Part shown: in pieces, positions 22,399 to 34,387 of the stretch
How the letters are laid out: each line of letters opens with the position of its first letter
How positions within the stretch are numbered: position 1 is the first letter of the stretch
DNA from: Paramarasmius palmivorus
Taxonomy: Eukaryota > Basidiomycota > Agaricomycetes > Agaricales > Marasmiaceae
Length of the DNA stretch: 64,000 bases
Direction of reading: 5' to 3'
Assembly: GCA_037176845.1 (NCBI GenBank)
Contig: JAYKXP010000067.1
Coordinates: 248,001-312,000 of the forward strand
Translations under genes and position numbers: made by a program
Notes under the pieces: generated by a model
Seen by the model: only the letters and a program-made list of their open reading frames with translations
The model's database searches: none
What the model was told of the DNA's origin: nothing

Positions 22399-23930
22399 GC
22401 TCTAAGTGGGCGCTTAGAGGGCGCGTGGGCGTGACGAGAACCGCGAGAACCTAATTAGTGAATAGTGAAGAATATCGAGCAATGGATATCGAGTACTTAC
22501 CGATGGCCGTGACGACTAATGTGACTGGAGTGCGTGGAGGCGGCAATTGAAGCTGTGATTGTTCTGAAAGTGCCGGACACCAGCAGATCCAAACAAAGAG
22601 TAACTGCCCGACTAGCAAGGACTGAAACGCTTCCGGCGAAGAGCCTACGCATTGTCGTACCTCCTTCAAAGAAAATTCGTAAGAAACACTTGAAAATTTT
22701 TGGAAACGCTAAAACGAACCTGATACAAAGCCTAGCTTGCAGTTCAGCTTTAGACGTCTAGACGATCTATGCCGAGACTTGTATTCGCCGACAGCTATTC
22801 ACGTAAGGATAGATAAATAGTTGTTGTCACGCTGGCGACGATAAACGAGGGTTGAGTGAATCTCAGATTGTGCTTGGGCTTTCTGACCAGGTATAGAATT
22901 GGAAGAGCTGCCTCTAAAACGAAAGCCATTGGTAGTACTCGCCGTGCATAGACTTGAATTGCGCTTGGGCGTGGTAGGAGAAAGCGAAAGAAAGATAAGA
23001 GGTCTTGGTGTTGTCAAGGTCGAGACTCCGTAACATCCATATTTTCGTATTTCGTACCCAGGAACATCTGTTCTTCGGAAGTAAGACGGAATTGACGTCT
23101 TGGTTATAGGAATCGAGATTCGAAGCTTGAATATGGATTGATTTTGTGTATGAGCGGGATGAGATTAGATAGAGCTTTCGCCGGGTATGTTTTGTTAGGC
23201 AGAATGCACGCGTACAGCATCTCGGGTGAAGCTTTTGAACACGGAGAGAACACGTCCCTACTTGTGCATCTTCAATTAAGGATAAGAAACGGAAACTGAA
23301 CGCACCTGCCCGGTTCTGGGTCTATCCAGTAAACATGGAAGGGTCACCTCGAGGGCTGTTTGGCATGAGAAAGGAAACTACGAACAGACTTTACGTGCCA
23401 GCGTACCAAAGGTGCAGATTGACACTGTGGAGATGGATTGCGTGCGTGCTTTGCTGAAGGAACGACCACTCACTGAAATTGTGTCCACGAGGCCAAGAAA
23501 TTACAGGTGAGGTCAACTTCAGACCTGCGAAGACTCCGACACAAAAGAGGAATACAAGGAATTATTAGAGCTAGGCTAGGTCCAAAGGACGGTGAAGAAT
23601 GTCGCCATGCATGGTGATGGAGGAAAGGAAGAGAGTAAGTGTACACGTGACAAAAGCTCAATCGAGCTTATCCCAGCTGGGAAAAAAATACCTGATGTGG
23701 TGATCACATTGGCTGGTAAGCACTTCCAATGTCTCAAGAACAAACGAAAAACAATTCTTACAATGTTGATTCAAGCAACAGAACACAGGATGACATCTCA
23801 AAAACTTTATTTACTAATATGTCACGAAAGCTAAGCACTAGATACCAGTTCTGGATTTCTTTTACTTTCAGCTTCATTAAACTGATTACAAGTATCGACA
23901 GTAACTAAAGACTATGGGTCCTTGACATGG
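22399..23930. other. Stretch with weak coding signal
   Basis: About 1.5 kb between the GIY-YIG gene and the next minus-strand gene. Minus-strand frames at 22669-22451 and 23017-22799 (Ser/Pro-rich, ending YLSILT) may be exons of an upstream gene, but neither joins in frame with the GIY-YIG exons. Nothing more can be supported. Confidence 0.4.
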
Positions 23931-23933
23931 ACT

Positions 23934-25206
23934 TTAAGCGGGTTCGATATATCCTACGAGATGTTCAAACTGTTCTGGTAAAAAGATACTATCATCGACT
24001 TCTCTTTGAGCAACAAACGCTTTAGCGCTTATCCAGAAAGCCGGCAACGAAACAGAATCTGCCGTGACAAAGGACAACCTATGGAAAAACTCCATACCAG
24101 GCTCGTCGGAAAAGGTGTGGGCACGAGTGTCCCCAACAACAGGAATAACAGTCTTGGGATGGAAAAGAAACTCAAAACCCCGGTGAACAGGCGATTCAAC
24201 TGGAGTCCACATCAATGCTATAGCATCTACAGCTGGAGGCGGGAAAATATAGACAAGAAAGTTGACTAGACTATATTCCCACTTCTCGTAGGGCCACGGG
24301 CGAACGATGAAATGGCGTGGAGAGGTGATATACCTCAAGTCCAATGTGGGCGAACGTGGAGCATAGCCATCGAACCTGATGGACAAGCGTTCTAGCTTCG
24401 GCCATACGACAGGATCCTCTTGGTTGCTTGACTGGTCAGACGAGACTCCAATCTCCACGGGGGTTAGGTCTTCATAGTTCGGCGACAAGAGTTTGTTATA
24501 CTCTCGTATAGAAAGAGCGTCGAGAAGGAAAGGATGGAAAGCGTCAAGCACCCGAAGCTTTGGAAACGGACTCGAACGGAAAGCGTAGAGGATTGTCGGG
24601 TGTACTGGAATCAAGAGGAACAATCCTCTTAGATAGGGCGACAGGGTGGTCAAGACACCTGCCGTATGTGCTGGCACATTGCTATACTGAGGCTCGACAT
24701 AAGAAGGTGTGCCATGGACGAACGGGACACATGGTGGTGCAATATTGAAAGCTCGGACGAATCGTGCTAGCCTTGGGTTCGAAACGATAGATGTATAGAA
24801 GAGCTCCAAGGTCGTACGGTCTCGAATATATATGGCCCTGTAAGCAGCTTTAATTAGGCTGATAGATAGTCGTTAGAACACAACCGACGTGTCGAATGCA
24901 AGGAGGTACACACGATTTTAGAAACTTCCGTGATAACAGTAGATAACTGGTGATTCCCTTCAACTCTTTGGTAACAGGATCCCTCGCATCCTTCACAGCT
25001 TCGGTTAAAATGATGCGGACCACGTCCTCTACTAGAGTGGGCCGTGCGTATTTCTTGTTAGAGTCAGACGAAGGATGAAGCTCCACTTCAAGAGGAAGAT
25101 CGGAATCCTCGTCTGTTCCTTCGACAGCGGAGTCTGTGTCGTAGGCGATTTCAAGGATCGAAGGATCGAGCGAGGCCAAATCTTCCATGGCGAGATGAGA
25201 GTACAA
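23934..25206 (-). CDS. F-box/LRR-like protein of unknown target
   Basis: Two exons (25206-24914 and 24837-23934; donor GTGTGT, acceptor CTTACAG) join in frame to 398 residues. An acidic N-terminal part (DSAVEGTDEDSD) is followed by a helical segment ending SYLLLSRKFLKS, then TTLELFYTSIVSNPRLARFVRAF, split here as TTLELFYTSIV and NPRLARFVRAF. That NPRLARFVR phrase and the later leucine-rich stretches (LRVLDAFHPFLL, PKLERLSIRFDG) are characteristic of the very large family of Agaricomycete F-box-associated proteins, thought to be substrate adaptors of SCF ubiquitin ligases. A clear N-terminal F-box is not visible, so the adaptor role is inferred. Confidence 0.62.
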
Positions 25207-25502
25207 TGGAACGAGCGTTTCCGGGGTCGAGAGCCATTATATATTGTGTTGAGGCCAGCTTATCGGGTTTCCTTCGGTTTAATGATGAAGGTGTTCGTTC
25301 AAGCTCGGTTCCACCGTTCGATGATTATAGTAAGCGAAGCGCCGTCACGCGTGAAGTATGACCATACAAGACCAGGCTCATTCGTTCAATCAGCTACAGA
25401 AGTACAATTTTTTTTTTTGGGTTTACTATAATTTTCTAATGACCGGCATGAACACGACACGAAAAAAAAGCATGGAGGTTCCTGTCTTCAAAGCGTCGCT
25501 CT

Positions 25503-26175
25503 TTAAGGGAACAAGTAGCCTTCGCTTTCGGCAATGGGATCATATTCCACAGCCTTATCGACAGACCCGACGATCTGGACGTTGTCCGAAACCAACGCGG
25601 CGATGAAGGCCTTACGAGCATCCTCTTTCGACGAGTAGGAGGCATACTTGTTCGAAGATACGTGTAGCACTAGATTCTTTACAATATCCCTGTGGCTTGC
25701 TAAGCACGCGAACGAGGCAACCTATGGAAGACTGAACACGTACCAATTTTTAACCCAGCCGACCCTAAGACCAGCCGAAACGCAGTACCACCTTTCTTCA
25801 GGTGGTGGAAGCGTAACTTGAAAGTTGCAACGAGGGCAGACTACAGACATCGTAGGTGGCGCCCTAACAGCCAATGCATTCCTGACAGAAACTTGGTAGT
25901 CCTTGTCGACGAAAGACGCGAAATAAGCTAACACTTGGCTAAGCAAAGGAAAGTGGTGTCACATATAAGATGTCACCTTTGAGGACACATACTCCAATAA
26001 TCTTGTTGACAACGTCATTCTGAGGATCGTCAAGACGGTCCAGCGCAAATGTTTCATTATCTAGATCGACAATTAGCACGCGAAACAACTTGAGGCAGTA
26101 TAAGTGAACATTACCAGTCCAAGTGTGATCCAAAAGGCCCCGAAGAACCGGGAGTAGCATATCGATGGAGGCCAT
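25503..26175 (-). CDS. RNase H1 N-terminal (viroplasmin-like) domain protein
   Basis: About four exons from the ATG at 26175 (MASIDMLLPVLRGLLDHTW) to a stop at 25503. A short zinc-ribbon-like CPRC is followed by WYCVSAGLRVGWVKNW, an intron, DIVKNLVLHVSS and YSSKEDARKAFIAAL. This order (WYxVxxGxxxGxxxxW, then a basic loop, then SxExAxxAF) matches the small domain found at the N-terminus of eukaryotic RNase H1 and in caulimovirus viroplasmin, which binds RNA/DNA hybrids or RNA. No RNase H catalytic domain follows, so it is a stand-alone domain protein, a form common in Agaricomycetes. One internal junction (about 26016-25930) could be spliced two ways. Confidence 0.6.
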
Positions 26176-26364
26176 TCTGACTGTAAGACGCAAGAGACTG
26201 ATAGTTGGGAAAGGGGAAAGCTCTCTTTATATAGAAAAAGTTTCGAAAGGTGGCCCCTACGACACAGCGTACCTTCAGCTTGCCTAAAAAATCAGGAAGC
26301 TCGATATCAAGTCGTATCATCAACGATATCCGCCCATCGGGCTATCTCAGCAGGTTCAGGTAAG

Positions 26365-26595
26365 ATGAGAATTCCAGCAAAGGACCGATTATATCGATTC
26401 CGTCAGTTCGCTTTCGAACCGAAGGTCTTTAGTAAGTTTGCCACAGGACTATTCTTTTCGGACCATCAAAGCATTCGCTGGGATGGAACGAGTATTGACA
26501 TCCATTTCCAATGGACAGAAAAGGATCATTACGACTTTGGCGACGCTTCGAGAATCTGGCAAATAAAATCAATTGCGAGTGCAGAGAAGGCTTGA
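26365..26595 (+). other. Open frame of uncertain status
   Basis: A 76-codon + strand frame contains DHYDFGDASRIWQIKSIAS and ends SAEKA, which reads like a natural protein tail and not a random shadow. It has no recognised family, no clear upstream exon, and it overlaps the promoter side of the RNase H1-N-like gene. It may be the last exon of a decayed gene. Confidence 0.2.
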
Positions 26596-26644
26596 GATTC
26601 TATGTGTACGGTATTAATCAGACGAAACATGCACAAACTACAGA

Positions 26645-28237
26645 TCAAAGCACATCAGGGCGGTCGTGACGAAGGAGCTTCCAACAAGGCGAGGAAGGAT
26701 CTAAAGCAGTGATCAGACAGAGGACGAGTATAGTGAAGACTGCGTGAAACGCTTACCTATGTCGAAAAACAAGCCCGCCTTCTTCCCGTCGGCGATATCA
26801 GACACTTTAATGTAGTTTAGCCCGCTTAAAATATCACCATTGGCCATGTTAATCGCTAGGTGTGTGTGCACTACCGGCTTTCCGACTGCTCTAGACGATT
26901 GCGAGACAGAAAAGGTGACAGTGGCCTGGGTCCAGAAGTGTCGATAAGCCAAGCCTCGACACAAAAGCAGAAAGTTCACCTTCGCGGTACCGCCCCACAA
27001 AGACGGGAGGTTCAAAAAAATATTGTGCAACGATGAAGCAATGGCTGCGGAAGGTTGTACTGCGAACGGAAATCTTCGCTTAGCATGTACAAGACCTTGA
27101 AGCAATTGAATAAGTAAGATGGAAAACCGTGCTTCATCGTCATCGAAGATAGCAAAAGCTCGCTCCACCACTGAAGCAAACATCTGCGTTAGACGAAGGG
27201 GCTGCTCACGAAGAGCGAAGGATGGATGGTTCAAAGGCGCTTGTATGACAGTATTGACGAAGTCATACACGGGGGGAGCTAAGAAGTAACTCTCCATCAA
27301 ATCCTCGAAGTAGAAAAGACGGAAGGCAAGAACAGGCGGTGTTGAGGCAGAATACATCGCTTGCCAAGAGTGGTTTGTCGGTAGGGTATCATTGGCAACC
27401 ATCGAGTCTCCTTCACCAGCTCTGAGAGGAGGCAAAGCCTCGCACCAACTTTTCCTGTCTCCTACGTAGCGCAAATACACCGAAGAATCCTTCGTGTGAT
27501 CCAAAGCATCGGCTGCGGTAAGAGCTGGATTGACGGTGAAGGAAGCGTTGGCAAAACATGAAACTCGCATTTTGGATCCCTGAAAACATGGAGTAGTGAA
27601 ATCCAGGGTCACCCTGTCCAACAAAGTGGATCTAGGATAAAGCATTACCGTGTGGCTGGACGACACAAAGGCCATATGGTGAGCTATCATACCGAATTGA
27701 GCTACCGTTTAGATTTCAAAGGTTTGGCGAACAAGACTCACAATAGCGCATGTGAAAAACTGATTGAAGAGGATGCTCGTCCACTATCGTCACTTCGATG
27801 AAAGTTTCTAAGGGCGTCTTGAAGCGTAACACGTTGAATATAAACGAGCTGTCCGTGACCGGTGGGCATGGTTGAATGTCTTCGGAATGTCGACGACTCA
27901 AATCTTCTAGAAGCGATCTTTCCAAAGAAGTACCTGGCCGAATGTTTCTTGGTAAATACTCTCCATCCGCAGCAAGTATAAACGATGACACTCCTCTAGC
28001 GTGCGCCATAGAGACACTGAGCTCGAGAACGTTGTTCTCAGAGCTGCCGAGGATGGCTTCAACGGCGCTCTGCCCTATTATGATAGTATCGGTATGAGCT
28101 TGCATGATCCTGAATGATTCCAACAGGGTAGCTGGAAAATAGCGACGAAGGGAAAGTCGATATTTAAGATAGCGCATGTTCCGGGCAGCGGTGTGAAAAT
28201 TGCGAGCTGAGCAAAGCTTGAACTGAAGTGTGGCCAT
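26645..28237 (-). CDS. Nucleotidyltransferase-like protein (paralogue B, degenerate)
   Basis: Three exons (28237-27742, 27701-26757, 26700-26645) join in frame to 498 residues. It is a homologue of the genes at 51-1652 and 49053-50975: IIGQSAVEAILGSS matches their S-[GS]-S-x-x-[VL] segment, and after the phase-1 intron SQFGMIAHHMAF and SHTVMLYPRSTLL match their MNxxxxxxxICSLYP segment. The DLD acidic motif of the other two is replaced by LELSVS, so a nucleotidyltransferase-like active site is absent. A full F-box is not seen; sequence upstream of the ATG at 28237 stays open for a short way to a TAG that could be a splice acceptor, so a 5' exon may be missing from this call. Confidence 0.65.
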
Positions 28238-29133
28238 CGGTTCTTGCTCATAGAGCAGCTGAGGAGCGTTGAGGGACCTAGAGGAAGACTAAAACTCAAT
28301 CTCTGCATCGAACATAAAAAGCGAGAGAATAGAACGGCACTGACACTCTGCGGGAAAAAATGACCTCGTCCATCGCAAAGAAGAGCTGGGGGAAGGGAAA
28401 GGAAAGTAACCTAGAATTATTCAAAAGGAAAACGCACCTGTTATACGAAAGTCTTCAATCTCTAGAGAAAAGGAACCGCGTCTGTTCCGAGGGTGCATGT
28501 TGCAGGAGCTTGTAAGCGTGCTAAGAGCAAAGCTCAACAGGAATTCAATGCGAGAAGTCGGCGAAGAATCAAGTAACAATTCAATGCACTCTCGGATGAG
28601 CTATGAAGTAGAGCGTAAGAGGCGTTCACGAGGGAGAGGTCGAGGAACTCACCAGGATTGAGTCAAAGTGCTTACTGCCCGGGGTCCGAATTACGTTGAA
28701 GGTAATTCTGACATTTGTCACACGCCACTCGACCAATGAAAATTTCCAGGCCTTTAAACCTGTAAAACGAGAAGCTTTCCTCAACTTTCAATGAGAGAAC
28801 AATAGATACCTGCAAACGCCCGAACCAAACATATAGGTGAAGTAGCGTTCAACGGGAAAGTAGCATTTCAGCTTTTACTGGTTGACACTGCCTTTATGAT
28901 TGCCGTCAAGATGCTCAGGCCCCGTTTCAAAAACGTGTTAGGCCGAGAATCAGCCTCGTCGGTGATAAAGCCGATAGACCACACGAAAGCTCAAACAAGG
29001 TGATCAGGAAACCGAAATGTGCGTTATCTCTGAGTAGCGTCTGCAAACACACCTTCACGATGTGTACAGCCGTTTGTATATACATAGAAAAGGCTCTGAG
29101 CTACGACGAAGGAACGAGAACGCGACTTGGAAA
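28238..29133. other. Intergenic stretch with no supported gene
   Basis: About 0.9 kb between two minus-strand genes. It probably contains the promoter and perhaps a 5' exon of paralogue B. No open frame with recognisable content was found on either strand. Confidence 0.45.
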
Positions 29134-29833
29134 TCAGAAATGGAGCTGAGCGCCCACTGATAAAAGATAGATCAGCAGGTAAATGGTATGTGTAAACAAG
29201 ATATACGTACAAGATTCGATGAGCATCGCGAGTGCAGGACCCGACTCTACATTGACGGAGAGTAGGTCAGTGAAGCTGGTACACATCCACTGTATAGTGC
29301 AGAGATCATAGTCATGATCATCAATAGCAGCCCCATCATCAACAGAACACTCGATATGGGTGACCAAGCGAACGAACTGGGCGGCCCAAAGCTGGGAATT
29401 GGACGCGAAAGTCAAGTCTTTCTCCGGGACTGTACCCCCCGCAGGACATTGCATTTGTTCCTTCAAAGTGTCTCGAGTAGCGTTGTCTGGGACATGGGAC
29501 AAGAAGGTGTTGACTACTAGCTCGACATTGTCGCGAAAACGCTGAGTGAGCACGACATCTTCTTCGAAATAACGCTGGCAGTTAATGGGAAACGTCTAAC
29601 ATCGAGCCATTAGTCCTCCGGCGACCGGTGGCATTACTTCGATCACTTACTGCCAAGTTATGCACGATAGCCATCTCCATCTGCTTGTCAATCCTATCCG
29701 ATGAGTCTTGAATAGTGCCCAAATGCCCGTCTGGCGTGCGAGGATAGGCATCTACGATCCTATTGAAAAATTCTTCTAACACCGGGATATGAAAGTGTTT
29801 CAGAATATGGACCTCTCGGGCGGTGAGAGCCAT
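29134..29833 (-). CDS. Hypothetical helical protein
   Basis: Starts MALTAREVHILKHFHIPVLE and runs through a 57-bp intron (donor GTAAGT after HNLA, acceptor TTAG) into TFPINCQRYFEEDVVLTQRF, then a third short exon after a GTACGT donor, ending SLGAQLHF. Total about 190 residues, predicted mostly helical, with no signal peptide. I do not recognise the family. The consistent frame across two introns supports a real gene. Confidence 0.5.
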
Positions 29834-30588
29834 GTTAGAGAGAAGGATGCGAAAACAAGTACGACAGGCGAGAGATGATACTGAAGGTAAGAGGTGTAAG
29901 ACCGTTATGTTAGTGGGACTTAAATCCCTACATGTTGAGCCTTATTGAAGGAAGCTGGAATTGTAGTGTTACGTTCGTTGCCGAGGAACCTCAACCCAAA
30001 TCGGGTGACCATGGCGCTCTTGTGGTCGATTCACGACGGGTTCATACTCCAGAGCCTAGTTTGGATATCCGGCCTGAAGAAGCGAAAATGTCGGACAAGC
30101 AACGCTGTCGTAAAACTATCACTTACAGATATTCCAGGGGTTTTACTTTTCCAAAGTCCCTTCGGACCAGAATGCAGCTGTCCCACGAAATCAATCGATG
30201 GCCAGTAGCTCGGTCCAGTTGAAGGTGGTGTTCGAAGACAGGCTGATTACATAACAAAGTCCATCTGTTGACGTTCCATATCGGGAAGCCCTTTCTCGAT
30301 CCTTTCCTTGATCCTTTCCTCCTTTGCCAGTATGGCTTCGGTCTTTTTCTATCCGTTTATTCAGCTTGCCTCTGTTGTAACCGTTGGCAAAGCTACGCCG
30401 ATGATTCGAATCCAAAGCGGAACAGCGGCGAAAGTACACAGGAACCCAATTTCAAAGTGAAAGAGAATTCATCGGACACCAAGAAGTTCTGTAAGACGGA
30501 TCCTGTGCTGTAATACGAGACGAGGCTCATTTAAACGATACAATCCATCATCTACGACTCACACTTTGGTCTTGAAATATCGTCTCCC

Positions 30589-31352
30589 ATGGAACCCAGT
30601 GCTACAGAGACCGGCGGAAATGCGGTGAGTGTTCGATTCGTCTCAGCAATGTTATGATAGTAATGCATGCATGCAGGTTTTGATCGACGAGGCAGGGCTT
30701 GACCGGCTTGCGACAAAAGTGGCGTTTTTGGTTCATAGACAAAGAGGATCTATAACGGGGACACCAGATTCATGGGTACCTAGGTCAGTTCAGTTACAAA
30801 GATGGTCGGATCCGTTCTCAACCTTTTATAGAGCAGAAGTGTTCATCGACACCACTGTGGATTGCTTCGTTGCTATATTGGAGATACCTGGCGTACGCCG
30901 AGAGGATATCAACGTCTTCATCTTGGATGGAAAGGTTTGGATCGAAGGCAGTCGAAAGCCCATGCAGAAATGTTACTCGGTCTCAGAGAAAACTTGGCTG
31001 GACCGTGTAAGAAATGCAGCTGAAGGGGAGGCTAGTGCTCCAAGGAATATCTTTCAGAATCACAACCTCATAGACGAGTTACGATACGGCAATTTCAAAA
31101 GAGCGTTCGCTCTACCGCCGAACGTAACAGTGAGTCATTGACCTTTTCAATGTAACTGTTGGCTGTAGCTTCGTTGAACAGGTTTCCGATCTGCAAGTAG
31201 TCTTGTACAACGGCTTGCTATACGTGCAATGGCCTCGTGCAACTACCGTCGAATCGAGGAACAGCCCGGAAGAACAGTCGTCTCCGGAAAACCAAGAAAG
31301 TCCCCGCCCAGTGAAGAGACCCAGGACTGGCAAAGCAAAAGGACGGGCGTAG
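30589..31352 (+). CDS. Hsp20 / alpha-crystallin domain small heat-shock protein
   Basis: Three exons (30589-30624, 30677-31129, 31182-31352) join in frame to 219 residues. The alpha-crystallin domain is clear: YRAEVFIDTTVDCFVAILEI, PGVRREDINVFILDGKVWIEG, then RYGNFKRAFALPPNV and, after the intron, VSDLQVVLYNGLLYVQWPR, the last holding the L-x-N/D-G-x-L strand. These chaperones form oligomers that hold unfolded proteins. Between strands there is an unusually long loop of about 45 residues (from QKCYSVSEKTWLDRV to IDELR), and the C-terminal tail (RPVKRPRTGKAKGRA) is strongly basic and looks like a nuclear localisation signal. It lacks the usual C-terminal I-x-I anchor, which may alter oligomer formation. 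Confidence 0.82.
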
Positions 31353-32520
31353 TTGAAAAGATAGAAGGGATAGTCACTGAAGAGTCGAAGGGTAGCTACA
31401 TTTTCACAGTTCGACTGTATTCTTGTACTCGACACGCGTCTTCTGAAAATAGACTACTATTTATGTACCGCTAAATGACCTTTCGTCGTAGGCACCACTT
31501 TCAAAGAGCAAAGTGTCCGGTGGTCATGTCCGCGAGCTTTTGCGTTCCCTGTTTAGACTTGTCTCCTGGAAGCCGAGTCGATCACTCATACCTCGTTGGA
31601 TAGAGTGTAGTGTTTTCGAAGCTCAGGCTGGGGTTCACAAAGCTAGGGCTTGACAAAATACCAGGCCGAGCTTTGGGCCGTTACAAGGGCCGGCTCTGAG
31701 CCGGCTCAAGGCTGAAGCTACGGCTTGGGATCGCGTGAAGCCACTGTGGATAGGCATGAGTAGAACAAGATTAAAAGTAAGAGTGCGGCATACCACTATG
31801 GTATACGGCACAGATTGCACCTGCCATGAGTCAAGAGAGATGAGTCAAGACAAAATGTATTTCAATCCTGGAGTGATACTGTTGCTGCAGGTAGGTACAG
31901 ATTCTCTCATCAAGAAAGCCAAGGGGGGAGCGGGATTTGAATGGGTGATACTTATCAACCTCAAAGTCCAGGTTTCGACTCAGAGGGACCGCCCCTCCAA
32001 AGAAGGAAATATTGTTCACGTCATATGTTTTTGGTACTAAGGAGATACGATACCTTTTGTTTCTGACCCGATTCTGACCTCTATCATTGGTTCCATGGTC
32101 AAACTCATACCAGAGAGCCACTATGACTCTGGCATTTCCATTTATGAAGGACATAGCTATTCAGGGCCACACAAGATAAGTGAAGAATTTGGGTTAGGCA
32201 AATGTGACTGGAATAAGGTGCACAAAAAACATACCCATTCAGTCTCGCACCCCATCTTACTACACCTTAGAACATTTATTTTCTCATTGATCTCAGCCTA
32301 TGTCATCTTAATTCCACAGCAACGGCATCCAATGTTGCTTTCAATCTGCTTTCGCTTCCTAGAAGACCATCTTAGAGCAGAGTAGGGCTCCTGGTGGATG
32401 GGATTGACTTCGGATATCTGACTGGATGGGATCTTTGATGCCGATTGCAGATGGGGTCTTGAGCAATCCACAATCCAATTGATAGCTCTCCTTCAGATGG
32501 CCAATCATCCGACAGATGAA
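31353..32520. other. Transposon-flanking stretch, no supported gene
   Basis: About 1.2 kb. At 31640-31740 there is a GC-rich tract of repeated GGGC/GGCC words (for example CCGAGCTTTGGGCC and GAGCCGGCTC) of the kind seen again near 51.4 and 52.4 kb. The remainder has no convincing open frame and probably includes the left part of the decayed hAT element that follows. Confidence 0.4.
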
Positions 32521-32537
32521 TCACATGGTATTGGGCA

Positions 32538-34387
32538 GTGGAAAGTAGAGTTGGATGTTGCATTTTTGGAGCAATTTGTCTAAGCACGCGAAACGATGCC
32601 GAGGTGTTGATGTTGTTGACGCCGTGTCAAATTCGAAGGATATGCCTGAGAAAGTTCGGGAGAAGGTCAGCGAGCATCGGAAGGGTGGCAGTCTCAATAT
32701 CAAGAGCCTGTTTGATGACCAGCGACGTGCCAGTGTCAAGACATACTCCAATATTACACATACCCCTGTACAGACTCGGTGAGCCTCACACTCTTTCAAA
32801 TAGCGACTGATTACTCATCTATCGATGTACTTCCAGTGCTGAGTGTGTACAATGGGTCTCTGAGAACTGTCGACCTTTCGAAGTGGTTTCAGACCGTGTA
32901 TTCCTATCCCTAATGAAGACTGGACGTCCTCATCACTGGGTTCCCCATCCCACTGTTGTGTCTCGTGATACCAAACAGGCATTCGCAAAGACACGACAGC
33001 GTGTATCAGAAATGCTGAGGGTAATGTTAGATTTGTTTGCTGCTGCTTGAAGGTACTCAGTAACCAAGCTATTGCCAGCTTGGCGTGCTGCTCTTGCTGC
33101 AAGAAAACTTCCAGTCCGGCTTATTCCTCGTGATGTTTGCACCCGTTGGAACTCGATATACATGATGCTCGACTTTGCGCTGCAATACTGCGATGTTATC
33201 AATAGCTTGGCCAGTGACGCGGACAATGAATTGAGGGACTGGGAACTCAGGAAAAAGGAGTGGGAGTTACTTGACAGCTTAAAGAATACCTTGAAGGTTG
33301 GTGATCACTGGGCTTCGTTCATTTCTTGACTGTTCTGACTTACATCCATCAGATTCTCAAGCAAGCAACCGACCTATTTTCTTCACATTCACCGACAGTT
33401 GCAGATGTCATCCCGGTCATTGACAAAATCAACCGTTTTTTCGCTACTCATATCGTCAAAACATGTACACAAGCTGGTGTCACCCGGGTTGAAGTGTCTG
33501 AGGCTCTCAAGACAAGTCTTTTTGCTGCAAAGAAGACACTGAACAAGTACTATGGGTTGACCGACCACTCATCCATCTATTGAATTGCAATGAGTGCGCA
33601 AACCTCTTCCTTCTTGATGGAAAGATACTGACCAGTAACCTAGTCCTCAATTCAAAACATAAACTGGAGTACTTCCAGGCCAATGGCTGGGAGTCCTCCT
33701 GGGTCAACAAAGCAAATCGACTCGTCAATGAAGTCTACATACAACGTTACCACCCACAAGTCGACCTCTTGAATCAGAAGACCACAAGGAGGTTAACGAG
33801 CCCAAATCACAAGTTGTACATTTCGCGCTAGCTATGTGGCACTTTCAATGACAGTCATTATTCAGGAGACCACATCAGATGTCAACATGTTTATGGATGA
33901 CAACTTCACCACCTCAAAGCCAAACATAGACCGCAATGAACTGCAGCGTTATTTATTGTCAGATATCAAACCCACCCAGAACGTCATTCAGTGGTGGATT
34001 GAACAGCGGAGCACATTTCCGAGGCTTTCACAGATGGCGTTGGACTATCTCAGTGCTCCAGGTAAGAATAATTGGCTTGTATTTGTGTCATTCGTGAATT
34101 GTTCATGCATCCTTTACATAGCAACATCAGTGGATGTAGAACAGGTCTTCAGTCGAGCCCGGCGACTCATTACCTGGGAGCGGAATCGACTCAGCGCACA
34201 GACTACGCAAGTCCTGATGTGCCTGGGCTATTGGAGTTTGATGGGTTTGGTCCATAATTCCGACCTCGAAACTATTGCCAAGAAGGGACATGCAGCACCC
34301 ACCAAGAATGAAGAAGACCTTGTTGATGTTGATATGCCTGATGGCTATGACACCATCAACCTCAACAGTGACAACACCACGGAATGA
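32538..34387 (+). pseudogene. hAT transposase, internally deleted and decayed
   Basis: Recognisable pieces in order: a BED-finger-like segment (LHFWSNLSKHAKRCRG, 32555 onward); after an intron, AECVQWVSENCRPFEVVSD and LMKTGRPHHWVPHP (32837-33020); then LLPAWRAALAARKL and PRDVCTRWNSIYMMLDFA (33060 onward); ILKQATDLFSSHSPTVADV; and the C-terminal hAT dimerisation domain with ATSVDVEQVFSRARRLITW. In intact relatives the DDE catalytic part (D-x-W-T-S, C-D-x-x-x-N and the C-x-H-x-x-N-L region) lies between MLR and LLPAWR; here those two are only about 50 bases apart, so the catalytic core is missing. There is also a TGA in place of Arg before IAM near 33580 and a frame break after it. It cannot encode an active transposase. 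Confidence 0.85.
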
